Below are positions 62,146-64,000 of a stretch of DNA of 64,000 bases, in pieces (positions within the stretch are counted from its first letter, which is position 1; the number at the start of each line of letters is the position of its first letter). Origin of the DNA: Desulforapulum autotrophicum (GTDB lineage Bacteria; Desulfobacterota; Desulfobacteria; Desulfobacterales; Desulfolunaceae). The notes beneath the pieces were generated by a model. That model did no database searches. It saw only the letters and a program-made list of their open reading frames with translations, and was not told where the DNA came from. The stretch lies in contig DYJE01000001.1 in the NCBI GenBank assembly GCA_020723285.1, positions 1 through 64,000 on the forward strand, written 5' to 3'. The translations under genes were made by a program, and so were the position numbers.

Positions 62146-64000
62146 TTACACAATTCGCCGGGCCACGGCTCTGTTCCTCCCTGTTTTCTTGGCTTCGTAC
62201 AGGCATTCGTCGGCCATTTCGATAAACTGTTTGATGGTTCTTGCCGTATCCGGTATCAGGGACACAACACCCTGGCTCACTGTCACGTAAGACGCGGCTG
62301 AAGAGCCTTCATGGAGAATATCCAGTACGGACACCCTGTCACGCATCCGTTCGGCGACCAGAAGTGCACCTTCATAATCCGTGTCCGGGAGAACAGCCAC
62401 AAATTCCTCACCTCCGTATCGCGCCACAAGGTCTGTTTCCCTCATGCATCCGGTGACCAAAGCCGACGCGACTTTTTTCAGACACTCGTCACCGGCCTGG
62501 TGGCCGTAACGGTCATTGAACTGCTTGAAATGATCGATATCCATAAGGACCAGGGATAGCTGGTTGTTGTTCCGAAGGCACCTGCGCCAGTCCCTTGCCA
62601 GGATGTCGTCGAACCTCCGTCGGTTGGCGATCTGGGTCAGACCGTCTATGGTGGACATACGCTCCAGAATATCCCTTTGCCTTTTTAATTCCAGCTGGGT
62701 TTTCACACGCATTTTTACAATCGCCGGAACCACAGGCTTGGTAATGTAGTCCACGGCTCCGAGATCAAACCCTCTGGCCTGATCGGTCACTTCTGTTTCC
62801 GCTGTGATGAAGATAACCGGAATATCCTTGGTTTCATCCTGTTCCTTTAATATCCGACACACATCAAAACCACTGATTCCAGGCATGTTGACATCCAGAA
62901 GAATGATGTCCGGCACCTGTTTCCCGCGAGTGAGTTCGAGGGCTTTTTCACCGTCGAGCACTCCGGTCACGCGATAATCCGATTTTAAAAGTTCCATCAG
63001 AATATCGATGTTTTCCGGAACATCATCCACGACAAGAATTTTTTGTGACGACGGATCTCCTTCAACCTCACAGATATCAGGATCAGATTCATGGGACATA
63101 TCCTGGCCCAGACCCAGGGAAAGGTTCATGGTTTCAATGGATGTCAGCACCGTGTTCATTTCATGGGAAAACAGCGTGAACCGTTCAACGGCCTGGGGTA
63201 TGTCCTGGTCTTTCACCGCCTGTTCAAGCCTGGCTGAGACTTCAAAAAGCCCTGTCATTCCAAGATTACCCGCCACCCCCTTGATGGTATGGGCTATGTG
63301 TTTCACAACATCGAACGACCCGTTGTCCAGAGCGCTTTCGATACTGGCGGCACTTTGTCTGTTTCCATTGAAAAATTTTCCAAGCAGCCGGACGTAAAGT
63401 TCTTTGTTGCCAGCAACTTTAAGCAATCCTGATTCCGTATCCACGCCTTCAAGTCTTAAAACACCGTCGTTTTTAATGTTTGTTTCATCGTCTTTATGGG
63501 AAACTTCCATCTCTGACTTTTCAAAGGGGACGAGCACCCGTGTGACAGGCTGAATCCACTTGGCGAGTTGCGAAAACAACGCTTTGGGCTCTATGGGTTT
63601 GGCGACATAATCGTTCATGCCTGATTCTCGGCATTTTTCAATTTCGGATGTAAGGGCATGGGCTGACATGGCGATGACAGGCATGGGCTCCATTCCATTA
63701 TCCGTGTTGTCCTGGCTGTTTTCCCATTCCCTGATACGCTGTGTCGTCTGATAACCGTCCATTTCAGGCATCTGAAGATCCATCAGAACCGCATCGTATG
63801 GATGAACGACTTTCCCGTCTGCGCTTTTTACACGCCCCTTCTTCATGATTTTTTCAAGGGCTTTTGCGCCGCTGTCCGCACAGTCGACCACAATTCCCTG
63901 CTGTTTCATCGTTTCCGTGGCCACTTCGAGATTGATGTCGTTGTCGTCCACCAAAAGGACGCAAGCACCGTGAATCACCCGCCGGATTTCCTCACCGATT
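62146..64000 (-). CDS. C-terminal part of a hybrid signalling protein: REC-Hpt-REC-GGDEF (partial)
   Basis: The reading frame stays open to the window edge; the GTG at 63978 is an internal codon with IGEEIRR before it. At least 617 residues are visible. A receiver (VLLVDDNDIN, Asp in VLMDLQMPEMDG) is followed by an Hpt domain (HIAHTIKGVAGN), a second receiver (ILVVDDVPEN, Asp in ILLDVNMPG) and a GGDEF domain with GGEEF and an upstream inhibitory-site RETD. A start in such a position is typical of the second half of a hybrid kinase, so a kinase core probably lies beyond the edge. It couples a phosphorelay to cyclic di-GMP synthesis with product inhibition. Confidence 0.88.
   Translation of the reverse strand, partial: IGEEIRRVIHGACVLLVDDNDINLEVATETMKQQGIVVDCADSGAKALEKIMKKGRVKSADGKVVHPYDAVLMDLQMPEMDGYQTTQRIREWENSQDNTDNGMEPMPVIAMSAHALTSEIEKCRESGMNDYVAKPIEPKALFSQLAKWIQPVTRVLVPFEKSEMEVSHKDDETNIKNDGVLRLEGVDTESGLLKVAGNKELYVRLLGKFFNGNRQSAASIESALDNGSFDVVKHIAHTIKGVAGNLGMTGLFEVSARLEQAVKDQDIPQAVERFTLFSHEMNTVLTSIETMNLSLGLGQDMSHESDPDICEVEGDPSSQKILVVDDVPENIDILMELLKSDYRVTGVLDGEKALELTRGKQVPDIILLDVNMPGISGFDVCRILKEQDETKDIPVIFITAETEVTDQARGFDLGAVDYITKPVVPAIVKMRVKTQLELKRQRDILERMSTIDGLTQIANRRRFDDILARDWRRCLRNNNQLSLVLMDIDHFKQFNDRYGHQAGDECLKKVASALVTGCMRETDLVARYGGEEFVAVLPDTDYEGALLVAERMRDRVSVLDILHEGSSAASYVTVSQGVVSLIPDTARTIKQFIEMADECLYEAKKTGRNRAVARRIV

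Overview
The window looks like chromosomal DNA of a free-living anaerobic deltaproteobacterium (Desulfobacterota, probably Desulfobacterales-like). This is inferred from gene content: NuoE/NuoF-type flavin/iron-sulfur subunits next to an H-cluster-type protein, many ferredoxin and molybdopterin proteins, a c-type-heme chemoreceptor, PilB/PilT motors and a very high density of two-component proteins. There is no phage, insertion sequence, CRISPR array or rRNA. One tRNA (Phe) is cut by the left edge. A large hybrid signalling gene is cut by the right edge.

Layout. 1-2.0 kb: tRNA-Phe and a large lipoprotein. 2.0-2.45 kb: an intergenic region with a candidate minus-strand small RNA or attenuated leader. 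2.45-13.6 kb: a redox-sensing island. It holds a regulator fusing a KaiC/RecA-like domain, an HTH and a cupin; the minus-strand pair nuoE/nuoF; and, diverging from it, a plus-strand cluster of DRTGG protein, RsbW-like ATPase, H-cluster-containing ferredoxin-like protein, second DRTGG protein, PHP phosphoesterase, small membrane protein, hybrid histidine kinase, stand-alone HATPase and HndB-like protein. The divergent promoter region carries a perfect 14-bp inverted repeat that supplies a TTGACA hexamer in both directions.

13.7-36.6 kb: mostly single genes. They are a GerMN-like lipoprotein, a CoA-transferase/racemase, a histidine kinase with a Cys-rich loop, START and SCP2 lipid-binding proteins, a nucleoside transporter, a Na+/H+ antiporter, a ferredoxin, an Old-Yellow-Enzyme reductase diverging from a GlxA-type regulator, a molybdopterin oxidoreductase, a large hybrid kinase and a TerB/J-domain protein. 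A plus-strand group follows: HEAT-REC protein, RsmE, diguanylate cyclase and YfcE-like phosphodiesterase. 36.6-52.2 kb: a motility-signalling block on the minus strand. It has two PilT-type ATPases and, further upstream, a tight nine-gene operon (REC-kinase x2, REC-HD-GYP x2, HDOD, REC-PAS, MglA GTPase, kinase, REC-PilB-zinc-ribbon). A NUDIX gene and a TetR gene lie between the two parts.

52.5-64 kb: a radical-SAM/methyltransferase fusion, an overlapping MqsRA-like toxin-antitoxin-mutY operon, a heme-binding chemoreceptor with a structured leader, typA, an unannotated 41-residue small protein, a small membrane protein, a ZIP metal transporter and the truncated hybrid protein. The two most coherent systems are the NuoEF/H-cluster sensory island with its symmetrical divergent promoter, and the MglA/HDOD/HD-GYP/REC-PilB operon, which looks like a dedicated control circuit for a type IV pilus motor.
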